This document shows, piece by piece, positions 27,749 through 37,500 of a stretch of DNA of 64,000 nt. The notes beneath the pieces are model-generated. The model worked only from the letters and a program-made list of their open reading frames with translations. It was not told the origin of the DNA and did not search any database. The DNA comes from Sphingomonas sp. CFBP 8760. Lineage in GTDB: Bacteria; Pseudomonadota; Alphaproteobacteria; Sphingomonadales; Sphingomonadaceae. The position numbers were made by a program, and so were the translations under genes. Numbering within the stretch: the stretch's first letter is position 1; the number at the start of each line of letters is the position of its first letter. Location of the stretch: the NCBI RefSeq assembly GCF_014841615.1, contig NZ_JACYUG010000005.1, positions 230,327 to 294,326 on the forward strand, read 5' to 3'.

Positions 27749-27922
27749 GATAGGGTAACTGAAAGCACGAGTGGAACCCCGGCTTTCGAGGGCGGGCGTC
27801 GCGTTGCGCCACGCCTCCTCGTGCTTTCAGTTACCCTATCGCGTTGCCCCGCTATCCGGCCGGGGGACATACGGTAACTGAAAGCACGAGGATTTCCTCG
27901 ATAAGGTAACTGAAAGCACGAG
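27749..27922. repeat. Iteron cluster 1 (probable oriV)
   Basis: Four copies of a 23-base element with core GGTAACTGAAAGCACGAG. They lie at 27749-27771 (+), 27818-27840 (inverted), 27868-27890 (+, diverged 5-prime end) and 27900-27922 (+, one change). Iterons of this size bind the plasmid replication initiator. Two further copies lie just before repA. The first two form an inverted pair around a GC-rich spacer. Confidence 0.85.
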
Positions 27923-28203
27923 CCAGCGGGCACGACATCGCACACATCTGATGTTTAGGCTGTCCATATCGCCGGTTCCGGAATCACGGGAGGCGATCTC
28001 GGGGTCGTCTGGCTTCGCGAAACCTAATTGAGGGAATGCCGTGCAGAAAAGAAAAGCCCGGCGGTAGGTTGGGATTTTCGGAATTTCGGTGGTGCTGCTC
28101 AATAGTAGCAGCATAGCTGAATTACGATGATGCAGTAGGATTATGCGCTTCAGGCGCCACTGACTTCTGCGTCCGCACGGAAATCCAAAAGGGGATTCTC
28201 CGA
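27923..28203. promoter_or_regulatory. repC leader region
   Basis: This gene-free 281-base stretch leads into repC. It contains a perfect hairpin TGCTGCT/AGCAGCA at 28093-28099 and 28107-28113 with a seven-base loop, and an AAAAGGGG ribosome-binding stretch before the repC ATG. In repABC plasmids a small antisense RNA acts in the repC leader; whether this hairpin plays that part is not shown. Confidence 0.35.
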
Positions 28204-29553
28204 ATGAGTGTTTGTGTCTTCGCTCCGGGGGCTGGGCATCGGCGAGTAGACGAACGTACAGCATCGACTGAACGTCTCGCTGACAGCTTTTCCGGTTTGC
28301 CTGAGAACATCAGCCATCGGCATGTCCTGACGGCGCTAAAGCGCGCGGCGCCTTACATTGGGATACCCCCGCGCCTCGTGCATGCCATCGACACACTGAT
28401 GAGTTGGTCGCGAGAGGTAGATTGGGCCGAGGGGCAACGTCCGATTGTCTTTCCGTCTAATGAAAAGCTCAGCCAGAAGTTGGGTATCGGGGTTAGGCAG
28501 CTTCAGAAGCTGCTTGCCAGTGCAACCCGCTGGGGCCTCATTGCCCATCGTGACAGCGCCAACGGCAAACGTGTCGGCGCCAGGGGCAGAGATGGCCGCC
28601 TGATCTACGCTTATGGCATAGACCTTAGCCCACTCGGCGTGCGCTATGCTGACTTCGTCAGCATAGTCGCCGAAGGTACAGCGGCGGATTTGCGGTTAGA
28701 AGTGTTACGCAAACGCCTCACGTCTGCACGCCGTCGCATCCGTAGCCTGGCTCAATTCGCGCTCGATGAGGCGATTGGTGGGATCGATACTGCCAGCATC
28801 ACCGAAATTGCCCAACTCGCAGTCCACCAGATGAGGAAGGTTCGGGACGAAGGGCTGCTGCAGGCTTGTGTAGCAGAGCTGGAAAGCCACGCCGCTGCGC
28901 TAGCGGACAGCATCAAGACAGCCGTCGAGGTTGCGGATGTGCCTCCGAAAGCTCCAAAAGATTCACCCAAGGGCGTCGAGAATGACACGCGCTATACAAC
29001 TACAATTCAACCCTCCATTGCTAAAGCAACTAACTGTAGAGGCTTGGCGGTGAAGCGGAGTGATGCGGGCTATGACGTCCGAAACAACGAGCCGCAGAGC
29101 GACGTCGAGATGGATCTCGCTCATCACGGTGTCGATCCGAGCTTCATCGCGGCCGTGGCACCAGAGTTGATATCTCGACCCGGTGAACAAATGACATGGG
29201 GTCTTGTGATCGGTGACGCCGAGAGGCTGGTCGCCCAGGCCTCGATCCCCGCGGACGTTTGGCGTGAAGCCTGCCGACTGATGGGGCAAAAGGGAGCCGC
29301 AGCATCGGTGTTCGCGACGGCGCACAAACATGTTCGAGGCGACGTCGACCGTCCCGGAGCTTACCTTCGTGGCATGAACAAGAATGCCGCAGCAGGTAAG
29401 CTAAACCTCGGCCGGACGTTTCACGGACTGAAGGATCACATGAAAAGGCAGCCGATACGATCGCTGTCGAGTGGCACCGACACACGATCCATCGGCCAGC
29501 TTTTGGCAACCGCGCTGCGGTCGACAGTCCGTGGTGCGCCCGCGCCGCGGTGA
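28204..29553 (+). CDS. repC: RepC-type plasmid replication initiator
   Basis: A 449-residue protein resembling RepC of alphaproteobacterial plasmids. The N-terminal domain has FSGLPENISHRHVLTALKRA and IGIPPRLVHAIDTL, then the winged-helix segment VFPSNEKLSQKLGIGVRQLQ and YAYGIDLSPL, all hallmarks of RepC. The C-terminal domain has PAVWREAC-like and GAYLRGM elements (PADVWREACRLMG, PGAYLRGMNKNAAAGKLNLG). It lacks adjacent repA/repB partition genes of the repABC type and instead lies between two iteron clusters. Confidence 0.85.
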   Translation: MSVCVFAPGAGHRRVDERTASTERLADSFSGLPENISHRHVLTALKRAAPYIGIPPRLVHAIDTLMSWSREVDWAEGQRPIVFPSNEKLSQKLGIGVRQLQKLLASATRWGLIAHRDSANGKRVGARGRDGRLIYAYGIDLSPLGVRYADFVSIVAEGTAADLRLEVLRKRLTSARRRIRSLAQFALDEAIGGIDTASITEIAQLAVHQMRKVRDEGLLQACVAELESHAAALADSIKTAVEVADVPPKAPKDSPKGVENDTRYTTTIQPSIAKATNCRGLAVKRSDAGYDVRNNEPQSDVEMDLAHHGVDPSFIAAVAPELISRPGEQMTWGLVIGDAERLVAQASIPADVWREACRLMGQKGAAASVFATAHKHVRGDVDRPGAYLRGMNKNAAAGKLNLGRTFHGLKDHMKRQPIRSLSSGTDTRSIGQLLATALRSTVRGAPAPR

Positions 29554-29558
29554 ATGGA

Positions 29559-29671
29559 GATAGGGTAACTGAAAGCACGAGGCCTAGCACCCTGAGCCCG
29601 GGGAGCTACGGAGGAATACGAGGGAGAAGATGCCGTTGGGCCCTAAAAGCTCGTGCTTTCAGTTACCCTAT
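29559..29671. repeat. Iteron cluster 2 (inverted pair upstream of repA)
   Basis: A full 23-base iteron on the plus strand lies at 29559-29581, and an inverted copy matching 22 of 23 bases at 29650-29671. They are separated by 68 bases and precede the repA ATG at 29737. An inverted pair in an initiator promoter is the classical arrangement for autorepression by dimers. An 11-base half-site also occurs inside repA at 29843-29853. Confidence 0.8.
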
Positions 29672-29736
29672 GTCCGGCCGGGGATGATTTGAGGGGAGGG
29701 GGTGGTAAGAAGGGGTGTTTGCAAAGGGGATCGACG

Positions 29737-30612
29737 ATGGCGAAATCACCTGCGGAAGCGCGGCAGATTTCACTGTTCGATATGGACAGCCCGCTTCATG
29801 GTAAGGTCCGCGGCGAGCGGAGCATCATGGATTACCCGTTCTTCGTGCTTTCAAAGAATGCGCATCTCGAGCCAATCGAGTACAAGCATGACCAGGTGAC
29901 CATCCAAATCCGGCCAAGCGCAACCGGCGTCGCGACGATGTGGGACAAGGAAATCCTCCTGTATGTGGCCTCCCTCGTCGCGCAGGCGATCAGTGATGGT
30001 CAGGTTGCCGACGAAGACGTGACATTCGCCGCTCATGATTTCTTCCGCATAACCGGCGTGGAGCGGCCCTCGGTCCGCGATTATCGGCGTTTTGCTGAAG
30101 CATTGGAACGTCTCCAGGGCACGCAAATCAAGACTAATATCGAAACTGGTTCCGTAATCGATAGAGGTTGGTTCTCTTGGCTGTCAGAAGCACAGGTCCG
30201 GTACGAGAAGATGACGAACGGAGACGAAGCCCTTCGATACGTCCGCGTTCGTCCGTGCAACTGGCTGTACCGTGCTATTCAGCGGGACCAGCGGATTTAC
30301 CATTACCACCACGATTATTTCCGCTTAGGCGCGATCGAACGGCGGTTGTACGAGATCGCGCATTGTTACTGTGAAGCTGGACCGATCGATATAGCTATCG
30401 AGGAACTTCACCATAAGATTGGCTCGATGGGTCCCGTGAAACGACTCAAGCAAATCCTGAAGAGTATCGAGGCGGAAAACCGGTTGCCTGAGTACGACTT
30501 GAGTCTTGTTGAGGTCGTTTCAGGTGAGAGAACCGATGCTCTTGGACGTAGACGCAAATTGGTCAACACAGCGGTTCGCATGAGGCCCAAGCAAAAGGTG
30601 CTCACCGCCTAA
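29737..30612 (+). CDS. repA: RepA replication initiator (RPA family)
   Basis: A 291-residue iteron-binding replication initiator of the RPA/RepA family. It starts ATG 29737 after AAAGGGG. Family features include MDYPFFVLSKN near the N-terminus, EILLYVASLVAQA, GVERPSVRDYRRFAEALERL, and YRAIQ followed by YHHDYFRLGAIERRLYEIA. Its stop overlaps the stop of the convergent lytic transglycosylase. With the iterons it probably forms the main replicon. Confidence 0.9.
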   Translation: MAKSPAEARQISLFDMDSPLHGKVRGERSIMDYPFFVLSKNAHLEPIEYKHDQVTIQIRPSATGVATMWDKEILLYVASLVAQAISDGQVADEDVTFAAHDFFRITGVERPSVRDYRRFAEALERLQGTQIKTNIETGSVIDRGWFSWLSEAQVRYEKMTNGDEALRYVRVRPCNWLYRAIQRDQRIYHYHHDYFRLGAIERRLYEIAHCYCEAGPIDIAIEELHHKIGSMGPVKRLKQILKSIEAENRLPEYDLSLVEVVSGERTDALGRRRKLVNTAVRMRPKQKVLTA

Positions 30613-31505
30613 AAGTGCTGCATGGCGGCGATCCTCTTGTATCCAATCGGTCGATTATATATCGATGAGAGGGATTCGGCAGGAGCCGTTAGCCTCGACC
30701 AATTGGCGATGATGTTTGATACGTAGGCCTGCGTTTCGGTGATCCGCGGAACCACGCCACCACGAACACGGCTCGGTCCTGCGTTGTAAGCCGCCAGTGC
30801 CAAGTGGACTTGGCCAAAGCGGTCTAGCTGCTGCCGGAGATATCGGGCGCCGCCACGCAGATTCTCCACGGGATCGTATCGGTCGACGCCAAGGCCGATC
30901 GCGGTGCCCGGCATCAATTGTGCGAGACCATAGGCGTTCGCCCGAGAGGTAGCGCTTGGGTTGTAACCGCTTTCCCGGATAATCATCGCGTCGAACAGAC
31001 CCGTGGGGATGCCGTGCTCGCAGGCGACCGCATTCATCATCCCGTAATAGGCTGCCCGGCGTGCCTCCGCACCGCGACCAAGGAAACCCGACGGCTGATA
31101 CGCCAGCGGCGCGCAGCCGGGTTTGAAGGGCACCTGCTGAATGGGGCCGATGCCGCCACGCAGCCAACCCGGGACCGGGATCGAGGAGAACGCCGCGACG
31201 ATCGCTGGCTCGCTGGCGGTCGCAGCCGGCGAAGCTACCGCTGCCGCCATCTCCTGCTGCATGCGAAACTGCACATACCGGCGACTGAGATCATGGACCG
31301 CGAAGGACGCCGGCAGGGGCGGGGCATCGACCGCCGCCAGCGGCTCTGCACTGTCTGGCGCTACTGCCTCTTCCTCGACCGGAGGGGTGCCCGTCATGGA
31401 GATGAGCTGCACCTTGCGGACGAGGCCACGTTTCGGCGCGGCAAGCGCATGCGAGCTGATGATAAGACCGGCGCAAAGGCCAACAACAGCAACTGGATAA
31501 CGCAC
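30609..31505 (-). CDS. Lytic transglycosylase (SLT domain, VirB1-like)
   Basis: A 298-residue periplasmic peptidoglycan-cleaving enzyme of the type that opens the wall for conjugation machines. GTG 31505, preceded by a GGGGG stretch, gives a signal peptide (VAVVGLCAGLIISSHALA). The SLT domain occupies roughly residues 175-275, with the catalytic Glu in AMIIRESGYNPSA, then AYGLAQLMPGTA and LALAAYNAGPSRV. It is separate from the tra operon. The longer frame to 31571 is less likely. Confidence 0.9.
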   Translation of the reverse strand: MRYPVAVVGLCAGLIISSHALAAPKRGLVRKVQLISMTGTPPVEEEAVAPDSAEPLAAVDAPPLPASFAVHDLSRRYVQFRMQQEMAAAVASPAATASEPAIVAAFSSIPVPGWLRGGIGPIQQVPFKPGCAPLAYQPSGFLGRGAEARRAAYYGMMNAVACEHGIPTGLFDAMIIRESGYNPSATSRANAYGLAQLMPGTAIGLGVDRYDPVENLRGGARYLRQQLDRFGQVHLALAAYNAGPSRVRGGVVPRITETQAYVSNIIANWSRLTAPAESLSSIYNRPIGYKRIAAMQHF

Positions 31506-31619
31506 GGAAAACCCCCAGACGGCGTGATATCCAAGAGTTGAGGTCCGGAAGTTTGCGCTTGTCAATGCCACCGGACCTGCCGAAACTGGCTCAAATCAGC
31601 GCCTCAAGGTCACTCGAAC

Positions 31620-32912
31620 ATGTGGTTGATCCACCGCGATACCGATGGAAACAGCCGGGACCGGATCCGGCTACCGCCACCTTTGCGCGAGGCGCTGGTG
31701 CGCTGGTACGTCGGCGAGGGCTCGTATCACGACGAACAGGCCGGGGTGACGCTGGTCCAGAATGCCCGGATCGGCGAGCGCTGGATCGCCTGTGACTGCC
31801 TTGGCACCGACGAGGCACCCCCAATCCTGACGCCGGCTTACCTCTCCGAGGCCGAAACCTATTACCTCCGTCGGCTGACCAGCACCAAGCGTCCCGAGCA
31901 TCGTCCCGACTGCCCGTTCTTCCGCGATCAGGCCACCAACCGCCTCACCGAGGTCCGGACGCGCAACACGCCGACCGATCCGCCTGCGGGGTTCTTCGAG
32001 GTGCTGCGGCCGGCGCCGGAGAAGCTTGCGCAGCGTCCCGAGGACGATGCCCAGGATGATCGCACCCGCAATGCCTCGACGCCGCGGCTGGCCCGCCTGC
32101 TCTGGCGGCTGCTCGACAACGCCGGCTGCAATCAGATCGCGCCGCTCATGTTCGGTCAGGAATGGTCGATCAAAGAGGAATTTGCTGCGCTCGGTCGTGC
32201 GGCTGCCAAGATCGAGATCGCACCCGGCATCGAGCTGGCCCGCGCCTTCTGGACACATGCGCGACCGCTCGAGACCAACGTGGTCTATGGCACGCTGCGC
32301 GTGCTGGCCCCGAGATGGCCGAAGACCCATGCGCCGCAGGGCTTCGTGGCGCTCTACGCCAAGACGATCAAAGGCAATGAGATACATGTCCCCGACGGTG
32401 ACCCGATCCGGATCGCCACCCGGGTCCAGTCACCCTCGATCCGGGGAAACCGCATCGCTGGCCCCTTCATCGTCCTGGTCGTCGCCGGCGAGTATCCGGA
32501 GGCGCGTGGCTATGCGCCCCTGCGCGCCTATGCCCAGCCGATCCACAACGGCCGGATGTTCGTACCGGTCGAATCCGACTTCGAACGCCAGACCCTGCGC
32601 GCCATCCTCGCCGCCCAGCGCGAACTTCACGTCCAGGGCGTCGACGTCGCGATCGGCAAGCCGCTGTTCGATACGATGACGCCGGATGGTCCCTGCCGAC
32701 CGGACTTCATGCTGGAGGCAAGGTCGCGGATGACCGGTGAGGTGAAGACGCTGGTGGTGGAGGCGATGGGCTTCGATAGTGAAGACTATGAAGCGGCGAA
32801 GGCGGTCACCCATCCTCGCATGCAAACGCTCGGTGACCTCGTGACCCTCGATCCATCCGAAGTCGAGCAAGGTAATGCCACCCGCAAAATTCTGTGGACA
32901 CTCGATATCTAA
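31620..32912 (+). CDS. Unassigned protein with zinc-like N-terminus and nuclease-like C-terminus
   Basis: A 430-residue protein not assigned to a family. The N-terminal region has CDCLG and HRPDCPFF, a possible metal site. The C-terminus has GPCRPDFMLEA followed by TLVVEAMG, a pattern like the acidic/lysine-poor core of PD-(D/E)xK-type nucleases. The middle has FVALYAKTIKGNEIHV and FIVLVVAGEYPEA. Codon use is typical of the plasmid backbone. It stands alone between the lytic transglycosylase and the primase-like cluster. Confidence 0.7.
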   Translation: MWLIHRDTDGNSRDRIRLPPPLREALVRWYVGEGSYHDEQAGVTLVQNARIGERWIACDCLGTDEAPPILTPAYLSEAETYYLRRLTSTKRPEHRPDCPFFRDQATNRLTEVRTRNTPTDPPAGFFEVLRPAPEKLAQRPEDDAQDDRTRNASTPRLARLLWRLLDNAGCNQIAPLMFGQEWSIKEEFAALGRAAAKIEIAPGIELARAFWTHARPLETNVVYGTLRVLAPRWPKTHAPQGFVALYAKTIKGNEIHVPDGDPIRIATRVQSPSIRGNRIAGPFIVLVVAGEYPEARGYAPLRAYAQPIHNGRMFVPVESDFERQTLRAILAAQRELHVQGVDVAIGKPLFDTMTPDGPCRPDFMLEARSRMTGEVKTLVVEAMGFDSEDYEAAKAVTHPRMQTLGDLVTLDPSEVEQGNATRKILWTLDI

Positions 32913-32916
32913 GCGA

Positions 32917-33186
32917 TCAACTCCATGTCATCGTGGCAGCAAAATAACTTACAATAATAAGCGTTACAGGCGTAGATAGTAGATACAACTTCTGCCATCT
33001 CCACCACGCCTTTGGCAGGAATAGAACTGCCCCACGGACGCTGCGAACGTCTTGCCATGCTCGGTCCTGCCACAGGCCATGTAACGTAACGCTGACGGAG
33101 AGGACCATGGCGATCGCGCAGCACATGCCCGCAGCCAGATAGATGGCGATCCAGTTGGCAATCTCAATTTGCGAGAACTGGTTCAT
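32917..33186 (-). CDS. Small two-span membrane protein
   Basis: An 89-residue protein with two hydrophobic segments (WIAIYLAAGMCCAIAMVLSV and LLSTPVTLIIVSYFAATM) around a Trp/Arg-rich loop. ATG 33186 is preceded by GAGGT at good spacing. It is convergent with the 31620 gene, with four bases between the stops. No family is recognised. Confidence 0.6.
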   Translation of the reverse strand: MNQFSQIEIANWIAIYLAAGMCCAIAMVLSVSVTLHGLWQDRAWQDVRSVRGAVLFLPKAWWRWQKLYLLSTPVTLIIVSYFAATMTWS

Positions 33187-33413
33187 CGTCACCTCAAATT
33201 AAGACGCAGTGCTGAAAACCGGCGCACAATGGTTCTAGTTCCCCATGACGATAGCAGGCACCTTTTAGCAGTCGGTAAACGACCGGGACGGCCGTTGGCC
33301 CATCAAAACCGGAGTGGAGAGGGAGGGTGAGAGAAGGGTCGTGATGAACGGCCTCAACCCTTCAATCCCAGGGCGGGCCGGTGAAGGCAGCCCTCAGTAA
33401 GAGGCCATTAGTC

Positions 33414-33638
33414 ATGAACAAGTTCGTCCTCTTCATCAGGGATCACGGTGCCAAGGATGTCCTCGACTTCCATGCCGACGAGGCATCCGCGCATAAGGCG
33501 CTTGCGGCTTACGTTACGCAGAAAACCGGGCGGGATCTGCCAACGGATGCAGATGCGGCAGCCGAGGCAATTGCCGCCTACTTCGACCCTGCACGGACCT
33601 TCTACACCATCGCCGGCATCCCTGCCGGTACGCGCTGA
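33414..33638 (+). CDS. Small hypothetical protein
   Basis: A 74-residue acidic protein starting ATG 33414 after AAGAGG. The sequence begins MNKFVLFIRDHGAKDVLDF and looks like a compact alpha/beta domain. It lies just upstream of the primase-like gene, with an eleven-base gap, and is probably co-transcribed. A purine-rich G-tract precedes it at 33311-33339. Confidence 0.6.
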   Translation: MNKFVLFIRDHGAKDVLDFHADEASAHKALAAYVTQKTGRDLPTDADAAAEAIAAYFDPARTFYTIAGIPAGTR

Positions 33639-33649
33639 GGGTATGAGCC

Positions 33650-34504
33650 ATGACCCTCATCGCCAACCGACCATCCCAGCACATGGTCGACCTGGTCGGC
33701 GCGCTTGGCGGCACCTGGCACGGCAACACTGCGACGTGCCGATGCCCCGCCCATGCCGATGGTACACCGAGCCTGTCGATCCGGCAGGGTGACCGCGGGC
33801 TGCTGGTGACCTGCTTTGCCGGGTGCAACGCCAGCGACATCCTGCGCGAACTCGATCGTATCCCGCTCGGGCGTCGCTATGAACCACCAGCCCCGGCCCA
33901 GGCGACCGGCACCGCCAATATCCATCGGCTATGGAACGAGGCGGGCAGCGTGTCCGGCAACCTCGCGGAGCGCTATCTGGCATCGCGGTGCCTGCTGCCG
34001 GCGCCGACGGATGTCCGCTTCCATCCGCGCTGCCCGCTTGGTCCCAAACCGACGACGGTGTTCAAGCCGGCGCTGCTGGTCGGGGTACGTGAAGGTCAGC
34101 GCCTGGTCGCCTTCCAGCGCATCTTCCTCAATCCCGATGGTGGCTACATCCAGAAGGCGACGCTCGGGACGCTTGGCACCGGCGCATGGCGGGGCGGCGG
34201 GCTAGGACCGACGATTGGGCTCGCTGAGGGCTTCGAGACGGCGCGGGCATGGTCACAGATCCGGGGCCTGCCTTGCTGGGCAACGCTCGGCTCGCGCCGG
34301 CTCGATATCATCACCATCCCGGACAGCGTCACCAAGCTGATCCTCGCCGGCGACAACGACCTGGCCGGACGCCGGGCGGTATCGCGGAGCATTGCCCGCT
34401 ACGCAGGCGACAACAGGGTGATCCAGGTCGACTTCCCCGTGGGCCACAAGGACTGGGCCGGGGCACTCGAGGCCAAAGAGAGGGGAGGGGGAAGGGGGCG
34501 GTGA
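33650..34504 (+). CDS. CHC2/Toprim primase-like protein
   Basis: A 284-residue protein with an N-terminal CHC2-type zinc finger (CRCPAH near residue 30, then LLVTCFAGC near residue 56). A C-terminal Toprim domain has LAEGFETARA near residue 190 (catalytic Glu) and LAGDNDLAGRRA near residue 232 (the DxD motif). Such plasmid proteins are thought to prime lagging-strand synthesis on incoming single-stranded DNA. It is too short for a full DnaG with a helicase-binding domain. It probably forms a unit with the methylase-helicase that follows. Confidence 0.85.
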   Translation: MTLIANRPSQHMVDLVGALGGTWHGNTATCRCPAHADGTPSLSIRQGDRGLLVTCFAGCNASDILRELDRIPLGRRYEPPAPAQATGTANIHRLWNEAGSVSGNLAERYLASRCLLPAPTDVRFHPRCPLGPKPTTVFKPALLVGVREGQRLVAFQRIFLNPDGGYIQKATLGTLGTGAWRGGGLGPTIGLAEGFETARAWSQIRGLPCWATLGSRRLDIITIPDSVTKLILAGDNDLAGRRAVSRSIARYAGDNRVIQVDFPVGHKDWAGALEAKERGGGRGR

Positions 34505-34541
34505 GCTGTCGGATTGGCAGCCAGCACCAAGGAGCCCTGCC

Positions 34542-37500
34542 ATGTTCGACCTACTCGATCTCCCGCCCGTCACTGACCTCGCCGCTGCGGCAGAAATTGC
34601 CGGGTTGCTGGCAGCGGGTACGCCGATCGCGCGCCGCGACCTCAACGAGGCGATGACTGTAGCGTTCGGCGGGTCGGACGCCGACGGCCGCTGGACGCAG
34701 CGCGACAGCTTCGAGATGCTCGAACACGCCATCGCCCTGCACCTGGCGGCGCGGCCGTATCAGATCGCGAACCTCGCCGACGTCCATGCGGCATCGTCTT
34801 TCATGCAACTGCTGCCGACCCAGACGGTGCGCAGCGAGGAGCAGATCAACCTCCAGCAATTCTCGACCCCGGTCGACATCGCGGCGATCGCAGTGCTAAT
34901 GGCGGCGATCGGTCCGGACGACATCGTCCTCGAGCCCAGCGCCGGCAACGGCCTCCTGATCGTCCAGGCGCCGGCGTGCGCGAGCCTGCAGTTGAACGAG
35001 ATCGACGCCAAGCGCCGTGAACGCCTCGCTGGCATCTTCCCGGACGCGGTGGTCACCGGCCACGACGGCGCGGCGCTGGTCAGCCTGCACGCCCGCCTGC
35101 CCAAGCCGACGGTGGTGGTGATGAATCCGCCATTCTCGCGCAGCATCGGCCGCGGCGAAGACGACCTAGCCGCGCTTCGCCATCTGCAGGCAGCGATCCG
35201 GCGCGTCGCCAAGGGTGGCCGGGTGGTGGCAGTTATGCCCGACTGGTTCGCAGCCTCCGCCCGGCTGAAGGCGGCCTATGAGGCGGTGCTGACCGGCTGC
35301 ACGGTGCGGACCTCGCTCCGGCTGGAACACTGCTACCGCAAGCACGGCACCGATATCGCGGTGCGGCTCTACGTCATCGACAAGGTCGCCAGCGGGACAA
35401 GCCATGTCGTCATCCAGCGCAGCTCGGTCGCGGAGTTCATTGATGCCGTGACCGTGCCCCCGCGCGCCGCGCTGGTGGGTGAAACCACGATAGCGACGCT
35501 GCCGGTGAGCAAGCCCAGCCTGTTCGGCGCGGTGCGCCAGGCCAAGGCGACGGTCGCCCGTACCTATCACGCACCGATCCGCAACAACGTGCTGCCAGTC
35601 GGTTACCGGACACTGCCGACGCCGGCACCGCTCGCCGATCAGATCGGCTGCTACCTGCCCTACCGGCCGAGCCGGATCGTCTTCGACACCGCCGGCGACC
35701 ATCCGACCGCACTGGTCGAATCCGTGGCAATGGGCTCGATCCCGGCACCGATCCCGACCCATATCGCGCACCTGCCGGAACGCACCGTTGCCGAGCGGAT
35801 GCTGTCGTCGTCGCAGCTGGAGACGGTGGTCTATGCCGGCCACGCCTGGAGCCAGTTGCTGCCGGGCACCTTCAAGCCGGCCGAGAATGGCGTTGGCCTG
35901 AGCTTCGACGAGGCGGGCAGCCGCTATCGCAAGGGCTTCTTCCTCGGCGACGGCACCGGCGCCGGCAAGGGCCGGCAGGTTGCCGCCTGCATCCTCGATC
36001 AATGGATGCAGGGCCGGCGACGGCACATCTGGGTGTCGAAGAACGAGCCGCTGCTCGAAGACGCGCGGCGTGACTGGACCGCGCTTGGCGGCATGATCGG
36101 CGACGTGCAGCCGCTCTCGAACTGGAAGATCGACGAGCCGATCCGGCTGACGGAGGGCGTTCTGTTCGTGACCTATCCGATGCTGCGCTCGATGCGCTCG
36201 GACAACAGCCGGCTGCAGCAGATCCTCGCCTGGGCCGACACCGACTTCGACGGGGTCATCGCCTTTGACGAAGCCCACGAGATGGGCGGCGTCGCTGGCG
36301 GTGAAGGCGCGATGGGCAAGAAGGAAGGGTCGCAGCAGGGCATCTGCGGCGTCCTCCTCCAGAACAATCTGCCTGGCGCGCGCGTGCTTTACGCCTCCGC
36401 GACCGGCGCGTCCGACGTCAACAACCTCGCCTATGCGGTGCGGCTTGGCCTGTGGGGTCCGGAAACCGCCTTTGCCGACCGAGAAGCATTCATCGCCGAG
36501 ATCCGCAAAGGTGGCATCGCCGCGATGGAGCTGGTCGCCCGCGACCTCAAGGCACTGGGGCTGTATACCTCGCGCGCGCTCAGCTTCGCTGGCGTCGAGT
36601 ACGACGTGCTGCGCCACGCGCTGACGCCTGCCCAGATCGAGATCTACGACACCTATGCCAATGCGTGGTCGGTCATCCACCAAAATATGGAAGCCGCGCT
36701 CGAACTGACCGGCGTCGTCGACGGCCTGAAGCACGAGACGCTCAATAGCGGCGCCAAGGCGTCGGCGCGGTCGCGACTGGAGTCGACCAAGCAGCGCTTC
36801 TTTGGCCAGGTCCTCCTCTCGATGAAGCTGCCCACCGTCATTGCCGCGGTCGAACAGCATCTGAAGGCCGACCAGTCGGTGGTGCTGCAGCTGGTCACCA
36901 CCGCCGAAGCGATCCTCGATCGCCGCCTGTCGCAGATGTCGGCAGAAGAGCGCGCTGATCCAGAAATCGAGCTATCGCCTGTCGAGTATGTTGCTGACTA
37001 CCTGATGCGGGCCTTCCCGACCCGGCAGATGAAGACCTACACCGACGACACCGGCACCCCGCGCTCGGCGCCGATGAGCGACCTCGACGGTAACCCGGTC
37101 CACAATCCCGACGCCATCGCCGCCCGCGACCAGCTGCTCGAACACATCTGCGCGCTGCCACCGATCAAATCGGCGCTCGACGCGCTGATCGAGCATTTCG
37201 GCACCGACATGGTCGCCGAGGTAACCGGGCGCTCGCGGCGTCTGGTGCCGACCTCCGACGGACGCCAGAAGATCGAGACGCGATCGGGCCGTTCCAGTCA
37301 GGTCGAAGCCGCGGCGTTCATGGCCGGGACCAAGCGGGTGCTGGTGTTCTCCGACGCGGGCGGCACCGGGCGTTCCTACCATGCCAGCCTTGATGCCAAG
37401 AACCAGCAGCAGCGCGTCCACTTCCTGTTGGAGCCGGGCTGGCGCGCCGATCGCGCGATCCAGGGCTTGGGGCGCACCCACCGTACCCATCAGGCGTCGA

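Noticed and set aside
27749..29671. Repeats as a CRISPR array
   Set aside because: The copies are in both orientations, irregularly spaced and beside replication genes, so they are iterons. No cas genes are present.
35166..36860. 564-codon minus-strand open frame
   Set aside because: Antisense to the methylase-helicase gene, which has clear motifs in the plus frame.
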